From IMG/VR virus record IMGVR_UViG_3300044491_001200, positions 1 to 63,916 of that record: a stretch of DNA of 63,916 nucleotides, one strand, 5' to 3'. The notes under the pieces were generated by a model that saw nothing but the letters and a program-made list of their open reading frames with translations, did not search any database and had not been told where the DNA came from. Shown piece after piece: positions 17,303 through 25,934 of the stretch (the stretch's first letter is position 1; the number at the start of each line of letters is the position of its first letter). Source of the DNA: a virus. The position numbers were made by a program, and so were the translations under genes.

Positions 17303-20300
17303 ATGGCGAACATTAAAAACTTTGGTATTAAAGGTGTAGCCTCCGACATTCAATTAGGTAAAGGTGGTGGATTTTTCGTTTACGATAAAAGTAACGGAAA
17401 ATTCCAAGTTAAAGATTCAGGGTCTTCATTAGAAAACATTGAATTTGCAACTGTTGAAGCGGGTACATGGAACGGTACAGCAATAGGCGTAGCCTATGGT
17501 GGTACTGGTTTAACAAGTGTAGCCCAGGACAAGATCATTTACTCGAACGGAGCAAATCAATTTACTACCGCAGATATTACAGCATTTGGTTTAGGCCTAC
17601 TTGCAGACGCAGACGCATCAGCAGGTAGAACATCTCTTGGTTTAGGTAATATAGCAACTCAGGCAAGTAATGCTGTAGACATTGATGGCGGTGCCATTGA
17701 TGGTGCAGTTATTGGTGCCAACTCAGCGGCGGCTGGTAGTTTCACAACTATCAATGCCTCTAGTACTATCACTGGTAACGTAACAGGTAACTTAACAGGT
17801 ACGGCGGATGACGCTGATGCTTTGTCAAGTGCAGTTACAGTTGCAATTTCAGGTGATGCTACTGGTTCCGCAACATTTACAAATGCTGGAGACACAGCAA
17901 CTATCTCAACTACACTAGCCGCTTCAGGCGTTAGTGCTGGTTCATATGGTAGTTCAAGTGCAATTCCAGTTATTACTGTAGATGCAAAAGGTAGAGTTAC
18001 TGCTGTATCAACTGCAACAACAAGCTCAACACTTACTATCGGCGACGGTAGTAGTACTGATACTGTTACAGTTGGAACAGACACTCTAGCATTTGTTGGT
18101 ACAGCCAACGAAATTGAGACTGCTGTTACTAATAACCAAGTACAAATTGGTCTTCCAAGCAATGTAACAATCGGAAATGATTTAACAGTTACTGGAACAT
18201 TGAACTCAGACGATATTACGTCTAGTGCAATTAGTATTGCGGGTGATGCCACAATCACAGGTAACTTAACAGTACAAGGAACACAGACAACTGTAAATTC
18301 AACTACAGTAGAAACTGCTGATGCAATCTTCAGAGTAAACAGCAACGGTGCAGACACCGATGTTGGTTTTGAAGCAAATGCAAACGGCACAATCAAGCAA
18401 ATTCTTTACACATCAGTTGGTGATGAGTGGGACTTTGGTTCAGAAAATGTAAAAGCAAGTACGTTCACAGGTGATTTAACTGGTGACGTAACTGGTACAA
18501 CAAGTAGTATTGCTAACCATAGCACATCTGACTTGTCTGAAGGTACTAACTTATACTTTACAGCCGCTAGAGCAAGAGGTAACATCAGTGTTACTGATGC
18601 AGGTGGTGATGGAAGTTTAGCATATGACTCAGGTACAGGTGTTATCACTTATACTGGTCCTAGTGCGGCAGAAGTACAAGCACATATTACTGGTGGAACA
18701 GGCGTAACTATTACATCTGGTTCAGTAGCAATTGGACAAGCAGTTGGTACATCTGATAACGTATCTTTTGGTACGGTAACAGCAGACTTAACTGGTGATG
18801 TAACCGGTGATGTAACTGGTGATGTTACAGGTAATGCCGATACGGCAACCGCTTTAGCAACAGGTAGAACTATTGCAATCACTGGTGATGCAACTTATAC
18901 ATCAGGTGCTTTTGACGGTACAGGTAATGTAACTGGTAACTTAACATTAGCAAACAGTGGTGCTTCAGCAGGAAGTTATGGTGGCTCAACAGCAGTACCT
19001 GTACTTACAGTTGATGCTAAAGGTAGAATAACAGCGGTTAGTACTGCGGCTATCTCTACTTCATTCACATTATCAGATGGTAGTAACACTCAAACAGTTG
19101 CTGGTGGAGACACTTTAACAGTTGCTGGTGGTACTAACATTACTTCAGTTGTTGGTGCAACTGATACAGTTACAATAAACCTAGATGCTAACCCAAGTGT
19201 TACATCTATGACTGCAACTGGCGCCGTAACAGGTGGTAGTTTAACTGACGGAACTGCAACATTTAGCAGTGGTGCTTTAAGTGGTGCTACTACTGGTGGA
19301 TTCAGTGGTACAGTTACAGCAGGTGGTTTTACAGGTGACTTAACTGGTGATGTAACAGGTGATGTAACAGGTAATATTGCAGGTGCAACTGCTACTATGA
19401 CTGGTGCAGTAACTGGTGGTAGTTTAACAGATGGTACTGCTACAATTACTGGTGGTGCTATGAGTGGTGCAACAACAATTACAGCAAGTGGAAACGTAAC
19501 TGCAGGTAACTTTGTTACAGCAGGTGACGTTGGTACAGCAACTTTAACAACATCAAGCGATGCTGTTATTGGTGGTAACTTAACTGTAAATGGTACTACA
19601 ACTACACTAAGTTCAACTAACACAACAGTTGAAGATACATTGTTTGAATTGAACTCAGGCTTATCAGGTGCTAATGCTAATGACATTGGTATATTGATGG
19701 AAAGAGGCTCAACAGGCGACAACGCATTTATGGGTTGGGACGAAGCATCCGACTCATTTAGATTTGCAACTACAGTTGAAACAGCAGACGCAACAGGTGA
19801 TTTAAACTTATCTGATGCAGATGTACACGCAAAAGATATCACTTCAAGTGGTACAGTACAGTTTGTTGATTTAAGTGATGGTTCAATTACTATTGCAAAC
19901 TTTATTGATGACGACACAATGGCTACAGCAAGTGCAACAACAGTTGCAACTTCTGAATCCGTTAAGGCGTATGTTGATACTAAGGTTGCGGCAGTTGATG
20001 ATACTGTATTAAGAGCAACATTCACAGCGAATAGCAGTGATAGTTCTTTTGTAATTGGTACAATGCCAAACACATCAGGTAGAACTTACATTGGTTCTAA
20101 ACTAACATTAAAAGTCACAACTGGCTTTAGTGGTGATTCTGTAGATGGCATAGTTGTAAACGACGGTACAAACGACTTGATGGCAGTGGCTCAAAACGAT
20201 CCAACTATCACAGGTGTTTATATTGTTGATTTAGGTGCAGAGGCTATAACAAGTGGTGCTACAGTAAGTGCATCATTTAAACAGTCAGATGGTAGTACAG

Positions 20301-20359
20301 CAAGTACTCCAACTGCTGGAGCCGTAACAGCAACAGTTGAATATCAGTTCTTAACTTAA
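17303..20359 (+). CDS. long tail fibre with GDVTG repeats
   Basis: 1018 residues, almost entirely low-complexity Gly/Thr/Ser/Val beta repeats. The opening block (IKNFGIKGVASDIQLGKGGG) is followed by the GTWNGTAIGVAYGGTGLTS motif seen in many T4-like fibres. Twice it has a fibre module of the form NLTVxGTxTTxxSTxTxVEDxxFxxNS (about 320-345 and 755-785), also in the fibre at 33279. Tandem GDVTG pentapeptides lie at about 496-510 and 682-690. A C-terminal globular domain (about 900-1018) probably trimerises or binds the receptor. A terminator follows directly. Confidence 0.88.
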   Translation: MANIKNFGIKGVASDIQLGKGGGFFVYDKSNGKFQVKDSGSSLENIEFATVEAGTWNGTAIGVAYGGTGLTSVAQDKIIYSNGANQFTTADITAFGLGLLADADASAGRTSLGLGNIATQASNAVDIDGGAIDGAVIGANSAAAGSFTTINASSTITGNVTGNLTGTADDADALSSAVTVAISGDATGSATFTNAGDTATISTTLAASGVSAGSYGSSSAIPVITVDAKGRVTAVSTATTSSTLTIGDGSSTDTVTVGTDTLAFVGTANEIETAVTNNQVQIGLPSNVTIGNDLTVTGTLNSDDITSSAISIAGDATITGNLTVQGTQTTVNSTTVETADAIFRVNSNGADTDVGFEANANGTIKQILYTSVGDEWDFGSENVKASTFTGDLTGDVTGTTSSIANHSTSDLSEGTNLYFTAARARGNISVTDAGGDGSLAYDSGTGVITYTGPSAAEVQAHITGGTGVTITSGSVAIGQAVGTSDNVSFGTVTADLTGDVTGDVTGDVTGNADTATALATGRTIAITGDATYTSGAFDGTGNVTGNLTLANSGASAGSYGGSTAVPVLTVDAKGRITAVSTAAISTSFTLSDGSNTQTVAGGDTLTVAGGTNITSVVGATDTVTINLDANPSVTSMTATGAVTGGSLTDGTATFSSGALSGATTGGFSGTVTAGGFTGDLTGDVTGDVTGNIAGATATMTGAVTGGSLTDGTATITGGAMSGATTITASGNVTAGNFVTAGDVGTATLTTSSDAVIGGNLTVNGTTTTLSSTNTTVEDTLFELNSGLSGANANDIGILMERGSTGDNAFMGWDEASDSFRFATTVETADATGDLNLSDADVHAKDITSSGTVQFVDLSDGSITIANFIDDDTMATASATTVATSESVKAYVDTKVAAVDDTVLRATFTANSSDSSFVIGTMPNTSGRTYIGSKLTLKVTTGFSGDSVDGIVVNDGTNDLMAVAQNDPTITGVYIVDLGAEAITSGATVSASFKQSDGSTASTPTAGAVTATVEYQFLT
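18787..18835 (+). repeat. tandem 15-nt repeat in fibre gene
   Basis: Three copies of GGTGATGTAACYGGT-like units coding for GDVTG. A second set is at about 19336-19377 and related single units lie at about 18471-18495. They are potential slippage or recombination sites for fibre length variation. Confidence 0.8.
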
Positions 20360-20375
20360 TCTTAGAATGGTAACG

Positions 20376-20405
20376 AAAAAGCAGGCTACGGCCTGCTTTT
20401 TTTTG
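20376..20405 (+). terminator. rho-independent terminator after fibre gene
   Basis: Stem GCAGGC/GCCTGC with TACG tetraloop (20381-20396), extended by A/T pairs and followed by nine T residues. Confidence 0.92.
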
Positions 20406-20406
20406 G

Positions 20407-20413
20407 CTAAATA
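20407..20413 (+). promoter_or_regulatory. possible late promoter CTAAATA, leaderless
   Basis: Late-like element directly after the terminator T-tract and exactly 5 nt before the ATG at 20419. One mismatch to the usual ATAAATA. Confidence 0.45.
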
Positions 20414-20418
20414 TTGCT

Positions 20419-21468
20419 ATGGATTACTTACACATAAACGTTGACATGACATTTATCAATGCTCAACGTGTAAACGACATAATAATGTTTACAAAAACAA
20501 ATCAATATAAAGGCCAAACACTAGTATTTCAAAGTTGGCAAGAGCCTATTGATAGAAGTAAGATACCATTGTATAAAAAATTGTTTAAAGAAACAGAACA
20601 CATAAACAAAATTTGGTTTGTGCAATATGATTATGCACAAGAAGATTGGATACAAGACTATGACTTTGTAACCTATTTTGATTTCCTTGCATACCAAATG
20701 TACCGATACAACTCAGATCATAATACAAGTTGGAACTACAACGCAACAAAATTTTTATGTCACACAGGAGTACCGCATAAGTTTAATCGCACAGTTTTAA
20801 TTTATAATCTATACAAAGAAGGCTTACTAGATAAATGTGAATACAGTTACCCTGCTTTATCAAAAGAAGTGCAAGACTCGTGTAGACCACTACTACCTAA
20901 CCTAGAACACAATGAATTCTACACATGGGTAAATGAAGTCTGTAAAGAGGCTACAGTTGATAACTACTCTAACGGTAATCCTCATGATGATTGGTTATGG
21001 GGTATATCTCTAGAAAAAGAACTTGCTGAAAATATGCTGTTTAATGTCACAGTAGAGACTTGGTTTTGTGAAATACAAAACACAATGCCTTTCTTAACAG
21101 AAAAAACTTGGAAACCTGTGATGAATAATTTACCTTTTATTCATGTAGGAGAGCCAGGCTCATTACAAAAACTAAAAAACTTAGGCTATAAAACATTTGA
21201 CAATTACTTTGTAGAGCAGTATGATGATATCACCGATCCAATAATGAGAATGAATGCTATTGTAAATAACATAAAACATTGGCATACAAACATACTAGAT
21301 TACAAAGATAGCATCAAACAGGATGTTGAGCATAATTATAATCATTTTAATAACAACATACAGAACATGATTGAAAATGTAAATGCTATAGATGATATAG
21401 ATTTACTTGTAGACTATACTTTAGAAACTCTTCTAAAAAATAAACCGGATTTAAGGTTGACATCCTAG
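20419..21468 (+). CDS. glycosyltransferase-like protein, tentative
   Basis: 349 residues. The segment FLTEKTWKPVMNNLPFIHVG, followed by LKNLGYKTFDNYFVEQYD (about 228-276), resembles the C-terminal donor-binding part of fucosyltransferase-like glycosyltransferases found in marine phages. The N-terminal half has no motif I recognise. It follows the fibre genes, so it may modify fibres or host surface glycans. It starts 5 nt after a late-like element with no ribosome binding site. Confidence 0.55.
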   Translation: MDYLHINVDMTFINAQRVNDIIMFTKTNQYKGQTLVFQSWQEPIDRSKIPLYKKLFKETEHINKIWFVQYDYAQEDWIQDYDFVTYFDFLAYQMYRYNSDHNTSWNYNATKFLCHTGVPHKFNRTVLIYNLYKEGLLDKCEYSYPALSKEVQDSCRPLLPNLEHNEFYTWVNEVCKEATVDNYSNGNPHDDWLWGISLEKELAENMLFNVTVETWFCEIQNTMPFLTEKTWKPVMNNLPFIHVGEPGSLQKLKNLGYKTFDNYFVEQYDDITDPIMRMNAIVNNIKHWHTNILDYKDSIKQDVEHNYNHFNNNIQNMIENVNAIDDIDLLVDYTLETLLKNKPDLRLTS

Positions 21469-21485
21469 ATTAAATTTGCTATCAT
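21457..21485 (+). promoter_or_regulatory. sigma-70 promoter, leaderless
   Basis: TTGACA (21457-21462), 17-nt spacer, TATCAT (21480-21485), then 6 nt to the ATG at 21492. The -35 lies inside the end of the previous gene. Confidence 0.78.
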
Positions 21486-21491
21486 ACTTGT

Positions 21492-21818
21492 ATGGTAGAT
21501 AAAAAGACCCCAAAAAATAATGTAGTTGATATATTTTCCGGAAGGCTAAAGTCACCTAAGCCTACAGATATGCAATGGCAATTATATGTACCGCCAGACT
21601 TTACTGAAGATGATATGAATCAAATAGATTTAGAGGATCTTGCTACCAAAGTATCATATTGTGATACACAATGGGAAAAAATATATGAGTACACTAAATT
21701 CATTGAAAAAGTGTCACATCACATGAATATGAGCATGGATATAGACAATCTTAAGTGGTTAGAGGCTGATTTATTGCAAATTTTTGTAAAATTAGTGGAT
21801 AAAAAGGTTGACCTTTGA
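21492..21818 (+). CDS. small protein, unknown
   Basis: 108 residues, acidic and helical. Contains NNVVDIFSGRLKSPK near the N-terminus. No family recognised. It is transcribed from its own sigma-70 promoter with no leader, just upstream of the MoxR-like gene. Confidence 0.72.
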   Translation: MVDKKTPKNNVVDIFSGRLKSPKPTDMQWQLYVPPDFTEDDMNQIDLEDLATKVSYCDTQWEKIYEYTKFIEKVSHHMNMSMDIDNLKWLEADLLQIFVKLVDKKVDL

Positions 21819-21836
21819 CCCCAAATTTAGTATTAT
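21808..21836 (+). promoter_or_regulatory. sigma-70 promoter of the MoxR-like gene
   Basis: TTGACC (21808-21813), 17-nt spacer, TATTAT (21831-21836). Member of the GGTTGACC promoter-leader family; the leader ends with GTAGGAG before the ATG at 21880. Confidence 0.8.
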
Positions 21837-21879
21837 ATATGCATAGTTTGAGAATAACACATTACGTAGGAGTAATTAT

Positions 21880-22974
21880 ATGGAAACTTTACAAGTAAGA
21901 CCGTCCGAGACAAAGCCAATTGTACTTCGTGCAATGAAGGCAAAACGTCCTATATTTTTATGGGGTTCACCGGGCATTGGTAAATCAGATCTTATTCAGC
22001 AGATTGTTGACTCAGGTGAGTTAGGTAACGCATACATGATTGATATGCGTCTTGCTCTTATGGAGCCAACTGATTTGCGAGGATATCCTTTTAGGAATCC
22101 AGAAACAAACACTATGGAGTGGGCACCAGCGGCAGACTTGCCAACTGAGCACCTTGCTTCACAATACGATACTATTGTATTGTTTATGGACGAACTTAAC
22201 TCAGCACCTCCTTCAGTACAGGCGGCGGCTTATCAGTTAGTTCTCAACAACAAAATTGGTCAGTATTCATTGCCTAGCAATGTAGTAATTGTTGCCGCAG
22301 GTAACAAAGAAACTGACAGAGGTGTTACATTCCGTATGCCTTCCCCCCTTGCAAACAGGTTCCGTCATATCAATATGGATGTGAACTTTGAAGATTGGAG
22401 CATTTGGGCAACGGATCACAAAGTACACCATGATGTAATTGGTTACTTGACTTATGCAAAGGCAGATTTGTTTGACTTTGATCCTAAGACAAGTTCACAG
22501 GCATTTGCTACTCCTCGTTCTTGGAGTTTTGTAAGTGAAATCCTTAACACTGAAGGCTTTGATACTGCTTCAGACTATGAGCAGAAGGCAGAGATTGCCG
22601 GTGCTATTGGTGAGGGTATGGCTATTAAGTTTTGTGAGCATAGGAAGTATGCTTCTAAACTACCAAACCCAGAAGATGTACTCAATGGTCAAGTAAAGAA
22701 ACTTGATATCAAAGAGAAGTCTGCTCAGTATTCATTTGCTATTGGACTATGCTATGAACTAGCAGAGTTGTATAACAAAGGTGATGAGAAACTTTTTGAT
22801 AAAGGTGTTGATATGTTCTTCGACTTTATCATGGCAAACTTTGAGCCTGAGTTAGTAATCTTTAGTGCTAAAACAGTACTAAGCGATCATGACATTGACA
22901 TCAAGCCTCGTAAACTACAAGGTAAGAAAGAGTTTAAAGATCGTTACTGGAAGTACTTATTCCCAGGGAAATAA
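21880..22974 (+). CDS. MoxR-type AAA+ ATPase
   Basis: 364 residues. Walker A GSPGIGKS (about 29-36), Walker B IVLFMDELNSAPPSVQAAAYQL (key residues DE at about 107-108), sensor 1 AAGNKETD (about 143-150) and the MoxR-like arginine-finger region SPLANRF. MoxR ATPases act with VWA-domain proteins to remodel or activate target complexes. A VWA/metallopeptidase-like partner is encoded at 24460 under the same type of promoter. A strong terminator follows. Confidence 0.9.
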   Translation: METLQVRPSETKPIVLRAMKAKRPIFLWGSPGIGKSDLIQQIVDSGELGNAYMIDMRLALMEPTDLRGYPFRNPETNTMEWAPAADLPTEHLASQYDTIVLFMDELNSAPPSVQAAAYQLVLNNKIGQYSLPSNVVIVAAGNKETDRGVTFRMPSPLANRFRHINMDVNFEDWSIWATDHKVHHDVIGYLTYAKADLFDFDPKTSSQAFATPRSWSFVSEILNTEGFDTASDYEQKAEIAGAIGEGMAIKFCEHRKYASKLPNPEDVLNGQVKKLDIKEKSAQYSFAIGLCYELAELYNKGDEKLFDKGVDMFFDFIMANFEPELVIFSAKTVLSDHDIDIKPRKLQGKKEFKDRYWKYLFPGK

Positions 22975-23036
22975 TTATAAGTTTAAATCTGTTACTGTCC
23001 TACATCGTTACTCCTACAACCTATCAGTAACAGGTT

Positions 23037-23067
23037 TCCCCCTCTCTTCGGAGAGGGGTTTTTTTTG
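23037..23067 (+). terminator. rho-independent terminator after MoxR-like gene
   Basis: 8-bp stem CCCCTCTC/GAGAGGGG with UUCG tetraloop (23039-23058), followed by a T run. It lies between convergent genes; the 60 nt before it hold nothing else visible. Confidence 0.95.
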
Positions 23068-23071
23068 GATT

Positions 23072-23758
23072 TTATTTGTATAGGTTGGCTAGGTATTCAC
23101 CTAGAGGACGATGACACCTTAGGTCAATATGGTTAGGACTATGGTCTTTACATTCACCAAGATCTACATCTATTGAGTATAACGGTTGAACATATTCATT
23201 TGATATTTCTAACCAATCAGTAGATTGCCAATGATCAAAATTTGATAGATTTATTAAAGTTTTTACTTTATGGTAGTCACACATTCTTGCTATGTCACCT
23301 ATTATTATTTCACTGCGGTTTAAATCTAATTGCTCGTCTGTTAGATATAATAAAAAATTGTTGTATGCATTTTCATGGCGTTCTGATCTCATGCTTATGT
23401 GATGGCCTTCTGCATGATGACTGAGATATCTTGGATGGTAAGGCTCATACACATAGTTTGATTCATCTGGGTTGAAGTGAGATTCAATAGTGTTTGCCGC
23501 AAAGTCTGTTTCTTCTACTGTGGTATCTGGAAACATGTATCTATTAGGACTAGTAGGCCAAACCATGATGTGTGTAGCATGTAACACCTCTATAGCATAC
23601 TTTACTTGGGCATGAATGTACATGTTGCACCCAGCACCTCTGCCTAATGTTATAGCCTCACAACCTAATACTTCACCCATTATCAAAGGCCATTGAGATT
23701 CTGCAGGCCAATGTGCATTTATACTAGCAAAACTATCCCCACAAACCACTAATTTCAT
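23072..23758 (-). CDS. SGNH/GDSL-type hydrolase-like protein
   Basis: 228 residues. Block I is VVCGDSFASIN (about 3-13); GRGAGCNMYIH and HIMVWPTSPNRY provide block II/III-like positions. A C-terminal SPNHIDLRCHRPLGEYL holds a DxxxH-like segment. Members hydrolyse esters, often acetyl groups of polysaccharides. A second SGNH-like gene lies at 57798, and both have a leaderless TATAAATA late promoter, suggesting a virion-linked role in surface-glycan processing. Substrate unknown. Confidence 0.75.
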   Translation of the reverse strand: MKLVVCGDSFASINAHWPAESQWPLIMGEVLGCEAITLGRGAGCNMYIHAQVKYAIEVLHATHIMVWPTSPNRYMFPDTTVEETDFAANTIESHFNPDESNYVYEPYHPRYLSHHAEGHHISMRSERHENAYNNFLLYLTDEQLDLNRSEIIIGDIARMCDYHKVKTLINLSNFDHWQSTDWLEISNEYVQPLYSIDVDLGECKDHSPNHIDLRCHRPLGEYLANLYK

Positions 23759-23763
23759 GCAAA

Positions 23764-23771
23764 TATTTATA
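23764..23771 (-). promoter_or_regulatory. late promoter TATAAATA, leaderless
   Basis: Perfect T4 late element on the minus strand, ending 5 nt before the ATG (23758) of the SGNH gene. Confidence 0.75.
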
Positions 23772-23809
23772 AAAATACCAACTTTTTGCCAGAAAAAGTG
23801 GAAAAAAGG

Positions 23810-23838
23810 TTGACCTAACCCACCAAATTTAGTATACT
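23810..23838 (+). promoter_or_regulatory. sigma-70 promoter of the gene at 23873
   Basis: TTGACC (23810-23815), 17-nt spacer, TATACT (23833-23838). The leader carries GTACATA and GGTAGGAG, shared with the promoters at 31087 and 61515. A TTTTTGCCA element lies just upstream. Confidence 0.8.
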
Positions 23839-23872
23839 ATGTACATAGTTTAATAAAAAGGTAGGAGATTTT

Positions 23873-24400
23873 ATGCAAACATTAGTAATACACACCCAAT
23901 ACAGAGAGAACTATGCCGCTCACAATGATGATTATGAGCATGGTGTAAGTGAGGCTCACTGGAAGTTCAAGGGTGGTAGCACTTATTTTGTAACGGACTT
24001 AACTCCCGGGCAAATCAACAAGATTGCTCAAGACGGTATCCCTACCTTAACCAAATTGATTGAATACTCAAATGAGGCTTCAGAAGAATATATCCTGGAT
24101 TGGGAGATACGTGACCTTGGTAAAAATGGCGACGGCAAAGGTCCTATTTGCGAACCATGGGAAACTCCAATAGAGTTTTATTGGAAGATGGACCGTTGGT
24201 TATGTCGTACCCATCACACTCCCAATCCTGAATATAGCCATTGGAACCGTGCCATTATTGGCAAGGCAGAGCAATGGATTCCTTTAGAGGAGCAAGGTAG
24301 GTCAGACTACAAATGTCAGTACAAGACTGCCAATGGTTGGTTTGATATGCACTCTACTCAACTTAAAGCAGAAGTTGAAGAAGCCAATCAAGCCGCTTAA
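23873..24400 (+). CDS. conserved-type phage protein, unknown
   Basis: 175 residues, rich in Trp and His (IEFYWKMDRWLCRTHHTP, about 98-115). Opens with LVIHTQYRENYAAHN. Transcribed from a GGTTGACC-family promoter between the MoxR-like and VWA genes, so it may belong to the same functional set. No motif assigned. Confidence 0.75.
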   Translation: MQTLVIHTQYRENYAAHNDDYEHGVSEAHWKFKGGSTYFVTDLTPGQINKIAQDGIPTLTKLIEYSNEASEEYILDWEIRDLGKNGDGKGPICEPWETPIEFYWKMDRWLCRTHHTPNPEYSHWNRAIIGKAEQWIPLEEQGRSDYKCQYKTANGWFDMHSTQLKAEVEEANQAA

Positions 24401-24407
24401 CTTTTGG

Positions 24408-24435
24408 TTGACATTATCATTATAATAAGTATAAT
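24408..24435 (+). promoter_or_regulatory. sigma-70 promoter of the VWA gene
   Basis: TTGACA (24408-24413), 16-nt spacer, TATAAT (24430-24435). The leader contains GGTAGGAG before the ATG at 24460. Confidence 0.82.
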
Positions 24436-24459
24436 ATATACATTAGGTAGGAGAAGTTT

Positions 24460-25785
24460 ATGGACACATTAGAAGTAAAACAACCAAAGATTAGTAGCGA
24501 TCCTAAAGCCACATCTCATAAGGCGTTGGAAAGTATTCCACCTACAACTCTTAGCAAGAAAGAAATTGAAGATCGTTTAATTTCTGCTAGGATTTCCATG
24601 CTACTTAATTGTCCGTTCTATGGTAACTTGGCTTGTCGTCTTGAGATGAAAGACGCAACTGATTGGTGTCCAACTGCCGCAACTGATGGCAAATACTTTT
24701 ATTACAATAGAGACTTTGTGTCTGCATTGTCAATGGGTAACCTTGTATTCCTTTGGGGTCATGAGGTAGAGCATTGTGTATATGATCACTTTGGTAGACG
24801 AGGTGAGCGTGATCCTATGCTTTGGAACATTGCAAACGACTACATTGTAAACGGAGACCTTATTGAAGGTAACGTTGGTGAGAAAATTACACTTGTTGAA
24901 ATATGTCATGATTACAAGTATCGTGGTTATACTTCTGAGGAAGTATATGCAGAGTTATTCCAACAGGCTGAAGAAGAAGGCCGTGTAATAAATGTATCTA
25001 CACTTGATGTACACTTGGATATGGAAGACGGTGATGACGAGGGTGCTGGTACTAATGCTAATGCACAAGAAGGCAATGCAGAAAGTAAAGGCAAAGGTCC
25101 TGCAAAATATACTGCTGATGAAAAACGTGCTATCAAAGAACAATTTAAGAACGCAACTATCCAAGCGGCAAAGAGTGCCGGTGCTGGTAACTTGCCAAGT
25201 GGTGTTAAACGACTTGTAAGTGATCTAGTAAATCCTCAACTTAGTTGGAGAGAACTATTACCACAACAAATTCAAAGTGTAATTAGAAGTGATTACAACT
25301 TTAATACTCCTTCACGTAAAGGTATTGGTGAGGGTATTTGGATGCCAGGCTTAGACCGTGAGCAAACAATTGATGTTGCTATTGGTATGGACACATCGGG
25401 TTCTATGACAGATGATATGAGCCGTGATATCCTTAGTGAAGTAAAAGGTGTTATGGATCAGTACACAGATTTTAAAATACACTTGTTCTGCTTTGACACT
25501 GAAGTACACAATCCACAAGAGTTTACTGCTAATAACATGGACGAGTTTATGGACTACGAAGTTATGGGCGGTGGTGGAACCGAGTTTGATGTATGTTGGG
25601 AATACATGAAAGAAAATGGTATCCAACCTAAAAAGTTTATTATGTTTACAGATGGTTATCCTTGGTCCAGTTGGGGCGACGAGTCATACTGTGACACATT
25701 GTTTATTGTACACGGCGGAGGGTATGGTGGTGAGAAACCAGTAGCACCTTTCGGCATAACCGTACCATATGAAAGAGAGAAGTAA
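24460..25785 (+). CDS. VWA-domain protein with metallopeptidase-like domain (DUF2201 type)
   Basis: 441 residues. N-terminal domain with HEVEH (about 104-108), a HExxH zinc-metallopeptidase signature, followed by NIANDYIVNG. An acidic/Gln-rich linker (about 185-225) precedes a C-terminal VWA-like domain with the MIDAS motif DTSGSM (about 311-316) and TDGYPW (about 394-399). This matches the DUF2201 metallopeptidase/VWA proteins that partner MoxR ATPases in bacteria; the MoxR-like gene is at 21880. Target unknown; a chaperone or protease role against a host complex is possible. Confidence 0.88.
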   Translation: MDTLEVKQPKISSDPKATSHKALESIPPTTLSKKEIEDRLISARISMLLNCPFYGNLACRLEMKDATDWCPTAATDGKYFYYNRDFVSALSMGNLVFLWGHEVEHCVYDHFGRRGERDPMLWNIANDYIVNGDLIEGNVGEKITLVEICHDYKYRGYTSEEVYAELFQQAEEEGRVINVSTLDVHLDMEDGDDEGAGTNANAQEGNAESKGKGPAKYTADEKRAIKEQFKNATIQAAKSAGAGNLPSGVKRLVSDLVNPQLSWRELLPQQIQSVIRSDYNFNTPSRKGIGEGIWMPGLDREQTIDVAIGMDTSGSMTDDMSRDILSEVKGVMDQYTDFKIHLFCFDTEVHNPQEFTANNMDEFMDYEVMGGGGTEFDVCWEYMKENGIQPKKFIMFTDGYPWSSWGDESYCDTLFIVHGGGYGGEKPVAPFGITVPYEREK

Positions 25786-25934
25786 TGCTAGAAATAATTG
25801 GTTTCATTGCATTGGCGTATTTATTTTTTAAATTTATGCCTACAATTTTAGAATACATATTTAAGTTTGCAGTTATCTGTATAGGCTTTGTTGCATTCTT
25901 AATTGTTTGCAATTGGATTTTATATCACATATGA
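25785..25934 (+). CDS. 49-residue membrane microprotein
   Basis: Start ATG overlaps the VWA gene stop by 1 nt and its stop overlaps the SDR start by 3 nt, so it is embedded in an operon. Nearly all hydrophobic, with two possible helices (about 2-19 and 25-46). Function unknown. Confidence 0.62.
   Translation: MLEIIGFIALAYLFFKFMPTILEYIFKFAVICIGFVAFLIVCNWILYHI

Noticed and set aside
17659-18396. 245-codon minus-strand frame in the fibre gene
   Set aside because: Shadow of low-complexity Gly/Thr/Ser codons; Val/Ala/Pro-rich translation with no ribosome binding site.
18787-18835. CRISPR-like repeat array
   Set aside because: Repeats are contiguous coding units for GDVTG with no spacers.
19090-20073. 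327-codon minus-strand frame in the fibre gene
   Set aside because: Same repeat-derived shadow; composition and repeats mirror the plus-strand fibre.
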